A stretch of DNA of 64,000 nt from Symsagittifera roscoffensis (lineage: Eukaryota; Xenacoelomorpha; Acoela; Convolutidae), in assembly GCF_963678635.1 (NCBI RefSeq), contig NC_087063.1, positions 55,643,504 through 55,707,503 of the forward strand, written 5' to 3'. This document shows, piece by piece, positions 19,045-29,829 of the stretch. Below the pieces are notes generated by a model. The model was not told where the DNA came from. It ran no database searches and saw only the letters and a program-made list of their open reading frames with translations. Each line of letters begins with the position of its first letter. The stretch's first letter is position 1. Made by a program: the position numbers and the translations under genes.

Positions 19045-19280
19045 TGGAAAGAATTTTGTATCGTGTCCCTTGTTGTTAAGCTAAACTTAGCAAGATCCTA
19101 AGTAGGGGGTCTTCTGCTTTTTGGGTGGAAAATTTCTTTCGTTTACAAAATCCTAGGATGAGGGTCCTCCAAAAAATTAAGGACCCCTTTCCTAGGATTT
19201 TGCTTTACGCGAGGACCCCCCCCCCCCTTAGGAAGGACCCCCCCCCCCCCTTAGGATCCGGGACACGATACAATACTACT
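19045..19280. repeat. Polinton-1 right terminal inverted repeat
   Basis: Reverse-complement partner of 1221-1456. It ends CAATACTACT and is followed by target duplicate AGCGTA (19281-19286). Poly-C tracts lie at about 19214-19251. Confidence 0.9.
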
Positions 19281-19469
19281 AGCGTAATAAAAGTATTTCT
19301 ACTAAAGTGAATCCATATTTCGCCAGTAATGAATTATACTCTGCGCAGAAATATGAGTTATGTATATATACAAAAACATGCACATGCTTACTGGAAGAGG
19401 GGCTAAAAATATTACTGGGGAAGTTATAATGGTAAAGATCCAAAACTATTGCTAGGTTCCAAAATCTAA

Positions 19470-20138
19470 TCACCGACCAGGAGTCTCACGTTTGATATCA
19501 GAAGTTTCTGCTTCAGATAAGGGTAAATAAAAAACTGTTGGCCCAGGTGGTGTGATATTTGAACAATATCTCAAACAATCCGATGTACGGGGGTCCAAGT
19601 CGATTAGAAGATGTCCAAAAGAGTTTCTGATAGCTAATTCGTAACAGTTTCTCAAAAATTTTGATACATTCAATTGTCTTCCTAATAGATCTAGTTGCTG
19701 AACGTCGCGAGGCGATTTGAACAGAATGATGTGTGAAGTGTTCAAATCAATCGTACGCGACCATCGACTTTGTTGAAACAAGTTATGCTTAACATATATT
19801 ACATCTATCCCTCTATGTCTACCCGCTGTCGCTAACCTAACAAATTCCTTGTCATTATAGATGTCTTCACATGAATCATCGAAAACTAGAAGAACATTTT
19901 CTAATTTTCTCACAGATTCGAATCCGTCGAATTTCTTGAACTCCACATTCACTTCGCGAGAAGACACTTTTTCTGAGAATGCAGGTTGCATCTCTTTGTA
20001 AAGATATAGAACGGTTCCAAATTTAGGGTAAAAAGTATTTCCCATCAGAAGTTTCAAAATTAACTCAGTTTTCCCGGATCCTGAAGGTCCCACTATCGCC
20101 ATAAAAATTCTTGTCGAAGTATCAATCACTTTATTCAT
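19470..20138 (-). pseudogene. Truncated packaging ATPase (tandem copy)
   Basis: Using the ATG equivalent to 16449 (20138). It is nearly identical to Polinton-1 ATPase through Walker A and B and beyond, but the last third is lost at the duplication junction. After ...PLSEAET the frame runs into host flank and ends with SDIKRETPGR. The conserved Polinton protein and integrase are not included in the copy. It should be non-functional in packaging. Confidence 0.9.
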
Positions 20139-20419
20139 ATTCTTGGGTTTGGTAGTACGTAACCAACCAAGCCTGATAAAATCGAGAACCAAACTGACGT
20201 TTCTTCGCAACTTAATTTAGTGAAAGAAAGTTTGAGAATGCAGAAAGTTAGTAAAATTAGAATTACTACCATTTGCGCAACAAAAACTACTTCAGACCTT
20301 GGCAAAGTTACATTGTTACAAAACTTCCATGATTTTTTTTCACTGTTTGTCTCGTTATAAACAAACTCTGTTACTAATGTTGCGTCAGGTTGATCTACTG
20401 CTGTTGTTGCTTCTGACAT
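20135..20419 (-). CDS. Small membrane protein (tandem copy)
   Basis: 94 residues, differing at two positions that I see (AQMVV for AQTVV; KLSFT for KLPFT) from the gene at 16446. Same transmembrane helix and GYVLPNPRI end. Still overlaps the truncated ATPase start. Confidence 0.7.
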   Translation of the reverse strand: MSEATTAVDQPDATLVTEFVYNETNSEKKSWKFCNNVTLPRSEVVFVAQMVVILILLTFCILKLSFTKLSCEETSVWFSILSGLVGYVLPNPRI

Positions 20420-20491
20420 TTGAGAAACTATTTATTCTACAGACTGTGTTAGACTTTTTCTCACTGTGAATGAAGCTTGTAAAAAATTAAA

Positions 20492-20746
20492 TTAGTATTG
20501 AGAAAAGTACAAAATTTTATAACGTGTGAAATCTCTATCATTTATGTCATGCATTTCTAAAACAAAGTTTGCTGGGATATTTGCAGTTTTTTTGTAGTAC
20601 ATTATTTTCTTCACAGTATCCTCTTTCACAATCGTCTTAATCTCATCTGGCAATTCACTGCTGTTTAGATCCATCTGAACTCCTGGCTGACGTTTGGGTA
20701 CTAAGACTAGTTCGGGAAGATATACTCCTCGCTTGCTGGCTAACAT
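20492..20746 (-). CDS. Unknown overlapping ORF (tandem copy)
   Basis: Copy of the frame at 16803. The first ATG lies at 20746. The C-terminal residues differ (YKILYFSQY instead of YEIFYCSQK) through a local cluster of substitutions near 20493-20515, the densest difference between the two tandem units. Confidence 0.4.
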   Translation of the reverse strand: MLASKRGVYLPELVLVPKRQPGVQMDLNSSELPDEIKTIVKEDTVKKIMYYKKTANIPANFVLEMHDINDRDFTRYKILYFSQY

Positions 20747-20996
20747 TTCTGATAAACTTGAATCTCTGGAAGTATACAAATTGATCAATAACTGGAAAAA
20801 ACCTCTTCAACGTAGACAACTCTTCTTCGGAAATTATTATTTGCTCCTTCCTCTGAACAATTTGGCCACTGCAATCAATACGCTCTATTCTCGTTAATGA
20901 AATTTTAATATCACCCTCTGGAGTCATCCACGCACAAAGCATTGAATTTGGTGATAGGTATGTCTCCACTTTCGCTGATCTCTCGCTGTTGTTCAT
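20655..20996 (-). CDS. Weakly PC4-like 113-residue protein (tandem copy)
   Basis: Copy of the gene at 16966 with one visible replacement (TRIERID for TRIVRID). Otherwise identical. Confidence 0.45.
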   Translation of the reverse strand: MNNSERSAKVETYLSPNSMLCAWMTPEGDIKISLTRIERIDCSGQIVQRKEQIIISEEELSTLKRFFPVIDQFVYFQRFKFIRNVSQQARSISSRTSLSTQTSARSSDGSKQQ

Positions 20997-21069
20997 TTTT
21001 CAACCAATCATAAAAAACCTTGGTTTTCTTCAGGGCACAATGATTCCTGGAGTTGTAATGTGGAATATG

Positions 21070-21480
21070 TTAATTGCAACTTGGATAATTTTTAAAATAT
21101 AAGTTTTCAACCCGAGGACAGCCCAAATCATCTAGGTTTTCAATCTTTCGGTCCAAGTACTTGGCCAAAAATTCTGTCTTTTCTTTTCCTTTAGCGTAAA
21201 AAACGGCACCGGGATTTCTCAGCACAAAACTCTGAAGTATTTGATTCAAGTTTATATAAAGATAATCACCGTTTTCCCAATGGAGACCGTGTAAATAATT
21301 TGTTAACCAGTTGTAAGCTTTTTGTTCAAGCTTTGGTAGTATATTGAAATTCACTGGAGGTAGGAAAATGAGTCGATCGCTGTAGTCTGAAGTTGTTATT
21401 GCTAATTCTTTAACCACAAAGGCGTTTTTCTTGTAACGAAAGCCTTCCACGTCAAGCACAACTGATCTCTCGCCTAGCAT
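21070..21480 (-). CDS. DxE exonuclease-like protein (tandem copy)
   Basis: Identical in translation to the gene at 17381, including DVEGF and LDDLGCP. Confidence 0.5.
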   Translation of the reverse strand: MLGERSVVLDVEGFRYKKNAFVVKELAITTSDYSDRLIFLPPVNFNILPKLEQKAYNWLTNYLHGLHWENGDYLYINLNQILQSFVLRNPGAVFYAKGKEKTEFLAKYLDRKIENLDDLGCPRVENLYFKNYPSCN

Positions 21481-21872
21481 TCTAGTAAATGATAAACTTC
21501 TGGTTTTTTCAACTTAATGAAAAGGCAGAACGCTATTCCACTCAAATGTCCCAATAAGCTGTTGTTACAGTTCCAGGGCAACATGTAACAGTACGTGGGA
21601 CCCTGTTGATAAAATTCGTGTATAAATCCGGCCGCATCGTGCAAAATAGCGTGCAATCGTAAAATTTTGGAATTTTTCAAGTATTTGTCCAAGGAAGAGT
21701 TATCAATACCAATCAAGCCACCATAAGGTCTCAACTTAATTAAAATGTCGTAGTTAAGGTTATCAGAACTAACAAAAAACAGAGAACATGCAGCTAGAAA
21801 ATAGTTACGTCGGTTAGAATTATCAGGATAAGTTTGTTTCAAAGACGTATAAATTTCGTGAATTATTTTCAA
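21474..21872 (-). CDS. Unknown ORF without ATG (tandem copy)
   Basis: Identical in translation to 17785-18183, and the A7 run at the upstream gene end is preserved. Confidence 0.45.
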   Translation of the reverse strand: MKIIHEIYTSLKQTYPDNSNRRNYFLAACSLFFVSSDNLNYDILIKLRPYGGLIGIDNSSLDKYLKNSKILRLHAILHDAAGFIHEFYQQGPTYCYMLPWNCNNSLLGHLSGIAFCLFIKLKKPEVYHLLEC

Positions 21873-21883
21873 ATCAATAGGAG

Positions 21884-22444
21884 TTACTCTGCTTTTTTTG
21901 CAATTTCATTATTTATTTTTTCCAACACCTCTCCAACCTGCTGAATTTCAAGCCAGTGGAAATAAAAGTGACCTTGCAAATACCATTTAGTCTCATTAAG
22001 ATAACGGTGGTAAATAATTAAATAAACCACCGGAAGTTTTTTGTATTTTGATAGCTTGTTGAAACATAGACGGATTTTTCTCTCCAAGTCTTTATCAACC
22101 CTTTTTGAGGTAAAATCAAACGAATAGTCGAATATGTTTTCATAATCAGCAAAATTCAAATCGCTCACAGTACCATACTGTTGTTTTGTAGATATGCACC
22201 AAGAGATTTGTTGAAGCTCACTCAAATAAAATTGTTCTTTGAAAATTAACTCGTATTCTTTCTTTGAAATTTCCTTTGCCCTTTCGAGGAAGACGACGTA
22301 GCGTTCATTACTAAATTTGAAAAATGAGTTTTTTTCTGCGGTTGAAAACACTCTTAATTGTAAATGTTCATTATCAATATCTTCAGTACACCAAGTTCCC
22401 TCTAATTTCATTTTTCTTATTTCAAAATTTGTCAAATTTATCAT
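21884..22444 (-). CDS. Unknown 186-residue protein (tandem copy)
   Basis: Copy of 18195-18755 with one visible replacement (EHLQLRV for EHLKLRV). Confidence 0.55.
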   Translation of the reverse strand: MINLTNFEIRKMKLEGTWCTEDIDNEHLQLRVFSTAEKNSFFKFSNERYVVFLERAKEISKKEYELIFKEQFYLSELQQISWCISTKQQYGTVSDLNFADYENIFDYSFDFTSKRVDKDLERKIRLCFNKLSKYKKLPVVYLIIYHRYLNETKWYLQGHFYFHWLEIQQVGEVLEKINNEIAKKAE

Positions 22445-22733
22445 TTGGTATATTTAGCCCAGAAACGGCCGCCGCCTTTGAGAGTAATTTCAATTTACTG
22501 CCTTTTCACCATAAAATTTAGGTCAAGTTAAGGAATTAGTTTACTGCTGCCAACAGTTAAGCTACGCTGCCAAATTGCCCGGCGCATTTTTATTATATAC
22601 CATAAAAGTCAATTCCCCGTTCACTAACAAATTTCAACTTGGTCGAAAGTTCATTTGCCCGAAACAAATATAACAATTATTATGATTCATATAATTAACC
22701 AAGACCAATAATTAGGACCCCAAAAATTGGAAT

Positions 22734-22960
22734 TGGAAAGAATTTTGTATCGTGTCCCTTGTTGTTAAGCTAAACTTAGCAAGATCCTAAGTAGGGGGTC
22801 TTCTGCTTTTTGGGTGGAAAATTTCTTTCGTTTACAAAATCCTAGGATGAGGGTCCTCCAAAAAATTAAGGACCCCTTTCCTAGGATTTTGCTTTACGTG
22901 AGGACCCCCCCCCCTTAGGAAGGACCCCCCTTAGGATCCGGGACACGATACAATACTACT
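22734..22960. repeat. Duplicated right TIR of Polinton-1
   Basis: Third copy of the TIR sequence in the window, same orientation as 19045-19280, again followed by AGCGTA (22961-22966). Its poly-C tracts are shorter, consistent with replication slippage. Confidence 0.9.
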
Positions 22961-23184
22961 AGCGTAATAAAAGTATTTCTACTAAAGTGAATCCATATTT
23001 CGCCAGTAATGAATTATACTCTGCGCAGAAATACGAGTTATGTATATATACAAAAACATGCACATGCTTACTGGAAGAGGGGCTAAAAATATTACTGGGG
23101 AAGTTATAATGGTAAAGATCCAAAACTATTGCTAGGTTCCAAAATCTAATCACCGACCAGGAGTCTCACGTTTGATATCAGAAA

Positions 23185-23696
23185 ACACTAGCCACTAACA
23201 AATCCGATAGGAAAGATGCTATTAGAAAACATATAACATGCAACAAAAATGCCACCAACTGAACACTTTTATTGGTGAGTTAGGTTAGAAAAAAAAGAGA
23301 TAGGTTATATAAGACTACAATCATTAGATCTATGTAATCAATCGGTGTACAATCCAATTCAAATAAGAAAGTCAATGTCCAATTTTTGCGCAATCGCAAT
23401 TGACCTGCCTTTTACTAAACGACTTCGAAAAGCAAGCCGCCGAAAAAATTCAAAAAAAGAACAAAAAACCAGGCAACCAAAATAAGTGGAAAGCACGTCG
23501 CTTATTAATACTCAAAAAGGAGTATTTCAATTGTCTGAAGGGAGTTTGTTGAATTGAGATCAGATTCGAATTACAATATAAATTGAGGTAAGTCTGTTTA
23601 AATTAAGGTAGTGCTTTGGAATTGAATGCACAATCCCTCAGTTATTTAAATTCTTATTTACAAAAAAAAGAAGTGGTAATAAGACTCTACACAAAT
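23185..23696. other. Unique host flank, no gene seen
   Basis: AT-rich sequence right of the tandem duplication. No open frame with coding character and no repeat match inside the window. Confidence 0.5.
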
Positions 23697-24185
23697 CTAT
23701 GAGTATTTCATTTTCCAAAAGTTTGACATCTCAGCAACAAACTGTTCATTTTCAAATCTGGGAAAGAATTGGAACACGTTCTTGCAGTACTCGTCGAACG
23801 ATTCCACTTTGAACGATTCGAATGGAGCTCCTATCTTAGGTTCGGTTTGTACGCTGAACTTCCTGTTTGTCACTCGGACTATTCTTGCGTCGTGCTCACT
23901 GAATCCAGATATGGGTACATTGTATGTCCAATAATTCAAGATGACATCGATGGGGATTTCCCATTGCATGATTTTGGCGACCAGATGGCCTGGAAATTAA
24001 TTAAAGTTTCATTAATAAAGATTGGAAACAATTTACCCGGTTTCGAAACAAATAAAAGAGATATAAAAGTGATTCAGGAAATCGGGATCCACATTTTTTT
24101 TGGAGAAACGTGCCAAGGAGAAGACAATTCCGCCAAAGTCCTTCAATGGACGGTGGACTTCTTGCAGCGAGAAGGGAAGCCTCAC
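23697..24185 (-). CDS. Unrecognised host coding segments (two possible exons)
   Basis: Two minus-strand segments look coding: 24037-24185 (VRLPFSLQEVHRPLKDFGG...) and 23697-23989, ending QFFPRFENEQFVAEMSNFW. A 47-bp gap with GTAAAT...TTCCAG borders separates them, but the reading frames do not join cleanly with those borders, so either the splice sites differ or a frameshift is present. They lie downstream of the acetyltransferase-like gene on the same strand and might belong to it or to another gene. Function unknown. Confidence 0.35.
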
Positions 24186-24579
24186 CTTCAAGTAATTAAT
24201 ACGTCGAGTAATTAATATGGTGGGACTAGGGCGGATAAAGGATTATCTCGATTAAGGGGATTTTCAAAAAAAAAATCGAACGTTTCGATGACTTTTAAAT
24301 CGATCGAATTGATTTCCCAAGCTCTCTTAAATTATCATGAAGACCCTGTTTTGACAAAATTTTCTGCGCCGCAGAAGATTTTTTGTAGAAACATGACCAA
24401 AAAGCCGTGCATATGCTTGAGTATATGTTGGAAGGTTTTGACCAAAAAAAAACTGCCGCGCACTCTTTCAAAATTATTTATGCAAAGGCGCCATTAGAAA
24501 AATTTTAGGGTCGGTCGGCCAAAAATGGATAGCGAATTTTCAAAGAAATCATAAAAATTTTTCAGAAATATTTATAAAC

Positions 24580-27415
24580 TTAACTGTCATAGAAGTCGTA
24601 AGTGTCATCCAATGTGAAATCATTGAACAAGACAGCATCTTTGATTGATCCATCAGAATTTAGTTCGTATCCAATCCATCTTTCGTAGCTATGCTCGCCT
24701 AGATGAAAAATCCAGCATTTGATTATTTCTATTTCATAAATTTCACATTATAAGCCCTTTTTATCGGGCAAGAATTTTGCAAACTTTGCTAATTCAATGG
24801 CAATGATGCTATTTCAGAACTATTGGCTATTTTTAATATCTACGCCACAAGCTTTTGCCGAAAAAATTTGATTGAAAACCATTAGGTTTCAAAATTTATC
24901 ATAAATTAGAGCAGGTACGATTCTTTTCAGCTTAAAACGCAGATTGAGCCGACTTCTCAGTCAAAAAATGCACATATGAAAACATGATAAAGGTGTCAAA
25001 ATAACAATTGTGTCTGATGATAATTGTAATAAAAACTGATTTGTTCCAATTTGATTAAATGTTTATAATTGCCTGTTCTGATCATATAGGTATATGTATC
25101 GCCTGCTTCAAATACCTCCGACTTCTCATTTACTGCCATTTTTAATGGTATCGATAAGGGCAAGGGTGTCAGTCTGTTGCCCAAATCGATAATTGACAGG
25201 TCTCCTTCTTCATCTTCGGTTATAACTAAAGAGTGAATGATCGTAACTGGAAATAAGTGTACTCTCGATATGATTATTCTCGATTTGAGACCCAGAGATT
25301 CCAATATGAGTTTGGAGAAAGTGGCTGCGACTTGACAAGAGGATCCAAATTTTCCTTCCAACATTCCATTGAACCAAGATGCTCCTGGCGCTTTCTGAAC
25401 AATAATTGAGCATTAATAAAAAAAAACTTAACAGATGCAAAGCAAACCTTTGCATCACTTGCAATATATTAAAAACATAGCATGGCAAACTGGCCGACAG
25501 AAAATTCTACAAAAGCAACTAAATCTAAAAAATACACCACAATTCTTCAGCTCTCGCAATATTATCGACTGCACTCTTTTTAGCTCATTCTAATCAAATT
25601 CTGAAATCAATTACCGCAGTCTTGATCTCTCAACGCTAGTAAACCTTTTACACAAAACTTCTCAAGCCTTAACTTCCCTTGCATTTATGGGGCCTCAAAA
25701 ACAAAACAAAATTTTATCTAAACAATGGACTAACTCATACCATACATTCAATTCTTTTTCATCTAACATTTTTCACCCTTTTCTTTAACATCCCTATCTC
25801 TGTTCAATAGTAGCATTATTTCTAACAATGGGTGCAAAATCTTTCTTAGCTGCTCAGCAAAGTACAACAAAATTGATAATCAAAGTACAAAAAAATTACA
25901 TCTTTTCCAGAAAACACTATTTAAACGATTTTGCCTGAACGAATTAACTTTCAATGACAAAAACTAATCTTAAATATATCAGCTAACATATCGCAGCGCA
26001 TACTATATGCATGTATTTATGTTGTTAGCTAAGTCTGATCCAAAACCTAACAGTCCGCGTACAGAATAACACAACAGCGATATAGCAAAGCCAAGGTTAT
26101 TTCACAGACTTCATTTTTAATAGTATTTATCAAAATAGATTTTTTTGTGGAACCAGGTTAAACCAGGTTCGAGTCTAGATCTCGCGGCGACGGATCACTA
26201 TCCCACCCAAACAACAACTAAGTTTATTTACAATGAGTTAAGCTGGGAAAATAGAAGCACTTAAAGAAAAAACTAACAACTTACTTATCGACAACTAGGA
26301 AAGCATCTTCTAGCATTAAAGTTAGGGGTATAAAAACCTTCATATCGCAGACACACAACATTTTTACAACAAAAGTCTCAGCTTTATGACAAAATTCTAC
26401 CAACAATATCAGAAATTCAAAGCAAACTTAACCTAAAAAACTGACTAACACGCTCACAACACCGATTTGGTTACTTAACCGTAATGACTGCCATCAATCA
26501 TTTATATGTAATATACCGGGCGTCTGCCAAGTTGTTATACAGGACCTTAACCTCCTGCATACCCTTTCGACTGCCGGTCACACTGTACCTCTCTTCCCAT
26601 CAAGAGATTCTGTGAGCATCCTGAATAAGCTAGAAAACATAAGCCAATCAAATAACCTCACATTACGAGTTTTTATTGGTTCTAGCTATCTTAGAACGGG
26701 CCGCTTTAAGAACGCGCCGCTGTAAGGTTTCACTCGGTTTTCCGCACGCCAAAACAATAGCCCTTCGAACAGCTTTGAAATTCGCATAAAAATCTCTCTT
26801 GAGAAAGCAATATAAAAAACGAGGCGTCGACGCTATCGCTCGAAAAAGTGGGACCTTTTTTACATATAGAATCTAGAGAAACTGCACTGATAGAAACGAC
26901 GAGACGATAGCACCATGGCAAGACATACGCAACCTAATTATATCTCTTTTTATCTCTCAAACAAATCGATCTCTTCTACTCAAAAGAAAGCTCAAAACAG
27001 GATCGGTGCAAGTTCAACCAAAAAAATCAACCAATTTTTGTCGAGCCGTTTACAAAGCGCAAAAAGGGCAATTTTTTCCATAGGTTCTTGTAGTTTAAAC
27101 AGTTTTCTTTTGGCTAAAAGGGGTGATGTAGAAGTTCGGTGAAAGTTAGCTTAAGAATACTCCTTGATCCAGACAAAACGAGGTAGCATGCTAACTTACT
27201 AGAAGTGAAGGGTCATTTTTGAGGGAGTTCCAGTTGTGTCCTTTAGATCGCAATACGTAATTGTCAAAAACGGAGGTGAAGGGAACTCGCTTGGTGAATT
27301 TTTCAGCGTACTCGTTGCAAAACACACTGGGTTTGATTTTACCGATTGTTTTCTCCTTCATTTTTAGCACATTTTGACAAAAAGTTACAGCTTTTTGCCT
27401 AGAAATTGCCGCCAT
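24580..27415 (-). CDS. Arylamine N-acetyltransferase-like host gene, three exons
   Basis: Exon 1 27200-27415 (ATG at 27415), exon 2 25037-25394, exon 3 24580-24698 (the last exon is short, ending DDTYDFYDS and stop). Introns are 25395-27199 (GTAAGT...TTCAG) and 24699-25036 (GTTTTT...TCTAG). The phases close and give about 230 residues. Family signs: an N-terminal FTKRVPFTSVF like the NAT VPFENL block; Cys92 in GSSCQVAATF, His126 in TIIHSLVIT and Asp142 in SIIDLGN. The order and spacing match the Cys-His-Asp triad of NATs, which transfer acetyl from acetyl-CoA to arylamines. NATs are usually about 280 residues, so the C-terminal lid may be shorter or have another exon. Confidence 0.6.
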
Positions 27416-27784
27416 TTCAATCTGAAATAGGTGAGCAAGATAAGTATATAAGTATAAAATACTAAGCAATAAAATATTAGCTTTTTTAGCACTGTGACGT
27501 CAAAGTTGTTGCTGAGCAAATAAACAAAAAAAATTGCAAGAGCGCTCAAAAACTGATTATATTCCCGAGAAACGAACTTGCTGATGAATTATGACGATCA
27601 GCGCCTTCAGCATCATGACGAAGCCTGCAGATCAGCTCTGCAAACCACATGAATACTTCGCGATAGCTGGAGAGCGCTGTATCGTATGAAAAAAGAATTA
27701 ATGATGATTTAGTTACTGTAAATTGCGGGTAAATGAAATGAATAAATTATAGGAAAATTAACATGTGTTTTTAATTGAGTTTAC
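27416..27784. other. Spacer between NAT-like gene and BEL element
   Basis: Probably includes the promoter of the NAT-like gene. AT-rich. I see no further feature. Confidence 0.4.
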
Positions 27785-27833
27785 ATGTGAGCAAATATCT
27801 TGCCATTTAAAACATGCTTTGTTTGCTCCAACA
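27785..27833 (-). repeat. BEL 3' LTR fragment
   Basis: Matches 32680-32728 in direct orientation, including the shared core CATTTAAAACATGC. Identity is lost after about 48 bp. Confidence 0.6.
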
Positions 27834-28251
27834 TTGCCGCCCCCGATGATCTTTGATCAATCTTTTCACATTTCAGATGGAGATGATATCTGGAAACAGT
27901 AGTAAGAGGGCGGGAGGTGAAGTTGTCGGGATTGACTACAGGGAAAGTGGAACTTGTGGAGAAGGTGCCGAAGGTGAAGTTAGAGTGTCGGGTCGTCCTC
28001 AGGCCGCTGGAGTTGGTGGATGCCACTGATCCATTGTTTTTGTTTTAGATCTGTTTTTGTTTCTTTGTCGAAATGCTGCTCGTGAACGTCTCGTACAAGT
28101 CGGTTTAGTCCTAATCTTCGAAGCTGATTACGATCGTCGGTGTTCTTCTTCAGAGGTTTCAGGTCGAACTTTGCGACTAAAGCTCCAATGAGTAGAGCTT
28201 TGCCAAAAGATCCCCATCGTTCCAAATCGAAAAACTTTCCGCTCCTTTTGT

Positions 28252-29010
28252 CTATCCGACGTGTAGTCCTGGTTGCTTTTGCTGCTTGCATGGTTTTCTC
28301 CTTGTCAGCTGCCTGAGTGAGCAGGATGGTTTGGTCGAATTCCGTTTGAGCTCGTTCTTAAATTCATTTGCTTCGAGAATTGTTGGTTGTGATGGAATAG
28401 AAATTTCATTTGTCTGCAACCGAGAGGGCCTTGACCACCACAGCTGCAAATTTTGTAGTTCAGCTGCTGCTACTGGTCGCGTTGTATGATCGACTGGGTT
28501 TTGAAGAGTCGGAACGTGTTTACACTTCTTGGCTGGTAGCATCTGTTGAACTTTGGCAATACGGTTGGCCACAAAAGTAGAGTACCTGTTTGGAGTTGAT
28601 CTGATGCAAGCGAGTGCTATTGTTGAATCACTCCAGTCGCTGACATCTACAACCAATTGCAAAGTTTGGATTGACTTCAAGACACATTTCAGGAGTTTAC
28701 AGCCCAAAACCATTGAAAAAAGCTCAAGACTTGGAATGCAAACTGTCTTCCTTGGTGCAAGTCGTGACTGTTGGAATTGGTTCGCTATATGCGCCCCAAC
28801 ATCATCTTCCCATTCCAAATCCCACCCCATATTTTTTTGAAATAGAAACTACGGCATTATCGTTACAGGGGTCTCTAGTCCAAGGGGATCAAAAACTCGT
28901 CCCAAGTTGCTTGCTAGCATCCGGCGAGGGATTGTGGGTTTTCGAAAGCTCTCGGGCGAAGCTAATGAGCTGCTCTCAATCATTGTAGATGGGTTTCTGT
29001 CTGTCTTTCA
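28252..29010 (-). pseudogene. BEL pol: A17-type region and RNase H
   Basis: At about 28900 the minus strand reads LGRVFDPLGL, the conserved block C-terminal to the BEL reverse transcriptase. It continues (after a stop) to GWDLEWEDD, then SDWSDSTIALACI, an RNase H-like block, and ANRIAKVQQMLPAKKCKHVP. The frame then degenerates into 27781-28291. Integrase does not follow. Confidence 0.7.
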
Positions 29011-29017
29011 TTTCTGA

Positions 29018-29560
29018 TTAGCGCGATTCAGATGACCAGAGGATGCTGGTTGGAGACCCATTTGTGTTTTGCGTTTTCTGCACGCCAAACTTGGGTGAAA
29101 CTCCTGATGTTTTCAACCGGAAAAATTTTGGGGGACGTTTGAAACGCGTGCTTGCCCTTTTTGGGGAGTTGGTTTTTGGATTTTTCATTTTGAAAAACTC
29201 CGCCGAAATTGACCACAATATGGCTCCTGTGAAATCGGCTTGATTTTTGCAAAAAAAAAACACTTTGCAGGAGGCATCTGGATGATTCCTGTCAGTGGGG
29301 CAAGCCTTTGAAATGTGCTGAAGACCGATGTGCTCTCGATTTTTGATTTTTTCGGTCGGAAAACTTCGTCCAAAATTGGCCACTTTTTTGGGGTTAAATT
29401 AAACTCGTAACTTCAAAAAAAAATTTGACGCTGATTCATGTGTAGTAGCGTTAGGGCAGTCATGGTGAATGCAACTGTCAAGGTTCGGTTGCTCTTTTTC
29501 TTTTTCGGCATTTTTCAAGCGTCCGGAATTGACCAGAGTGTGATTTCGGACCTCGTGAAA
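29018..29560. other. Unexplained insert in BEL pol
   Basis: Translations on either strand here are basic and low-complexity and do not continue the reverse transcriptase to A17 order seen on both sides (LNWDPVSNCF at about 29830; FDPLGL at about 28900). It is likely an inserted or scrambled segment. No origin could be assigned. Confidence 0.3.
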
Positions 29561-29829
29561 TCTGTCTTCTAAATACTTTGATCCTTGGCAAAATCTAGGC
29601 GACTCATCAGGCGTTTGCTGGTGTCCGATTCCACCAGGTTCTGGTTTACAGAGGCTCCTCTTCCCTGGTCATCTGGGGGGCTAAACTTGGCCACATTTTT
29701 GACTTTTCCGGCAACAATTGCCTCAAAATCAACACTTGAGACTTTTGCGGGCTTTGCCGTGCCTTGGGGTATGCCTATAGGCTTCACCGAGTCCACTTTA
29801 CCGGTACTGGAAACAATTAGAAACTGGAT

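Larger units (their letters stand above)
1221..19280 (-). mobile_element. Polinton-1: near-complete Maverick/Polinton element
   Basis: The element is delimited by AGCGTA on both sides (1215-1220 and 19281-19286), matching the 6-bp target duplication typical of Polintons. Its ends read AGTAGTATTG...CAATACTACT, consistent with the AG...CT ends of the family. It is 18,060 bp long, within the usual 15-20 kb. It carries the full Polinton set: protein-primed PolB, retroviral-type integrase, FtsK/HerA-type packaging ATPase, adenain-like protease, double-jelly-roll major capsid protein and penton. Most genes are on the minus strand. The polymerase and the basic virion protein are broken, while integrase, ATPase, protease and both capsid genes are open. 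The right end is duplicated in tandem. Confidence 0.95.
15814..19502. repeat. Tandem duplication, unit 1 (3,689 bp)
   Basis: Runs from inside the ATPase gene through the right TIR and 222 bp of host flank. Repeated immediately as 19503-23184. Genes are offset by exactly 3,689 bp. By eye I count about 20 substitutions, plus shorter poly-C tracts in unit 2, so divergence is roughly half a percent. The junction reads ...ATATCAGAAGTTTCTG with at most 1-2 bp of microhomology. Confidence 0.95.
19503..23184. repeat. Tandem duplication, unit 2
   Basis: Second copy of 15814-19502. It ends at ATATCAGAA (23184) where unique host sequence resumes. It is shorter than unit 1 mainly because the poly-C tracts in the TIR copy are shorter. 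Confidence 0.95.

Noticed and set aside
23769-24215. 148-residue plus-strand frame
   Set aside because: Opposite to the better coding-looking minus-strand segments. Cannot be fully excluded, but it has no domain.
26155-26200. tRNA-like fragment with GGTTCGAGTCTAGA
   Set aside because: Only a box B-like block; no box A or cloverleaf.
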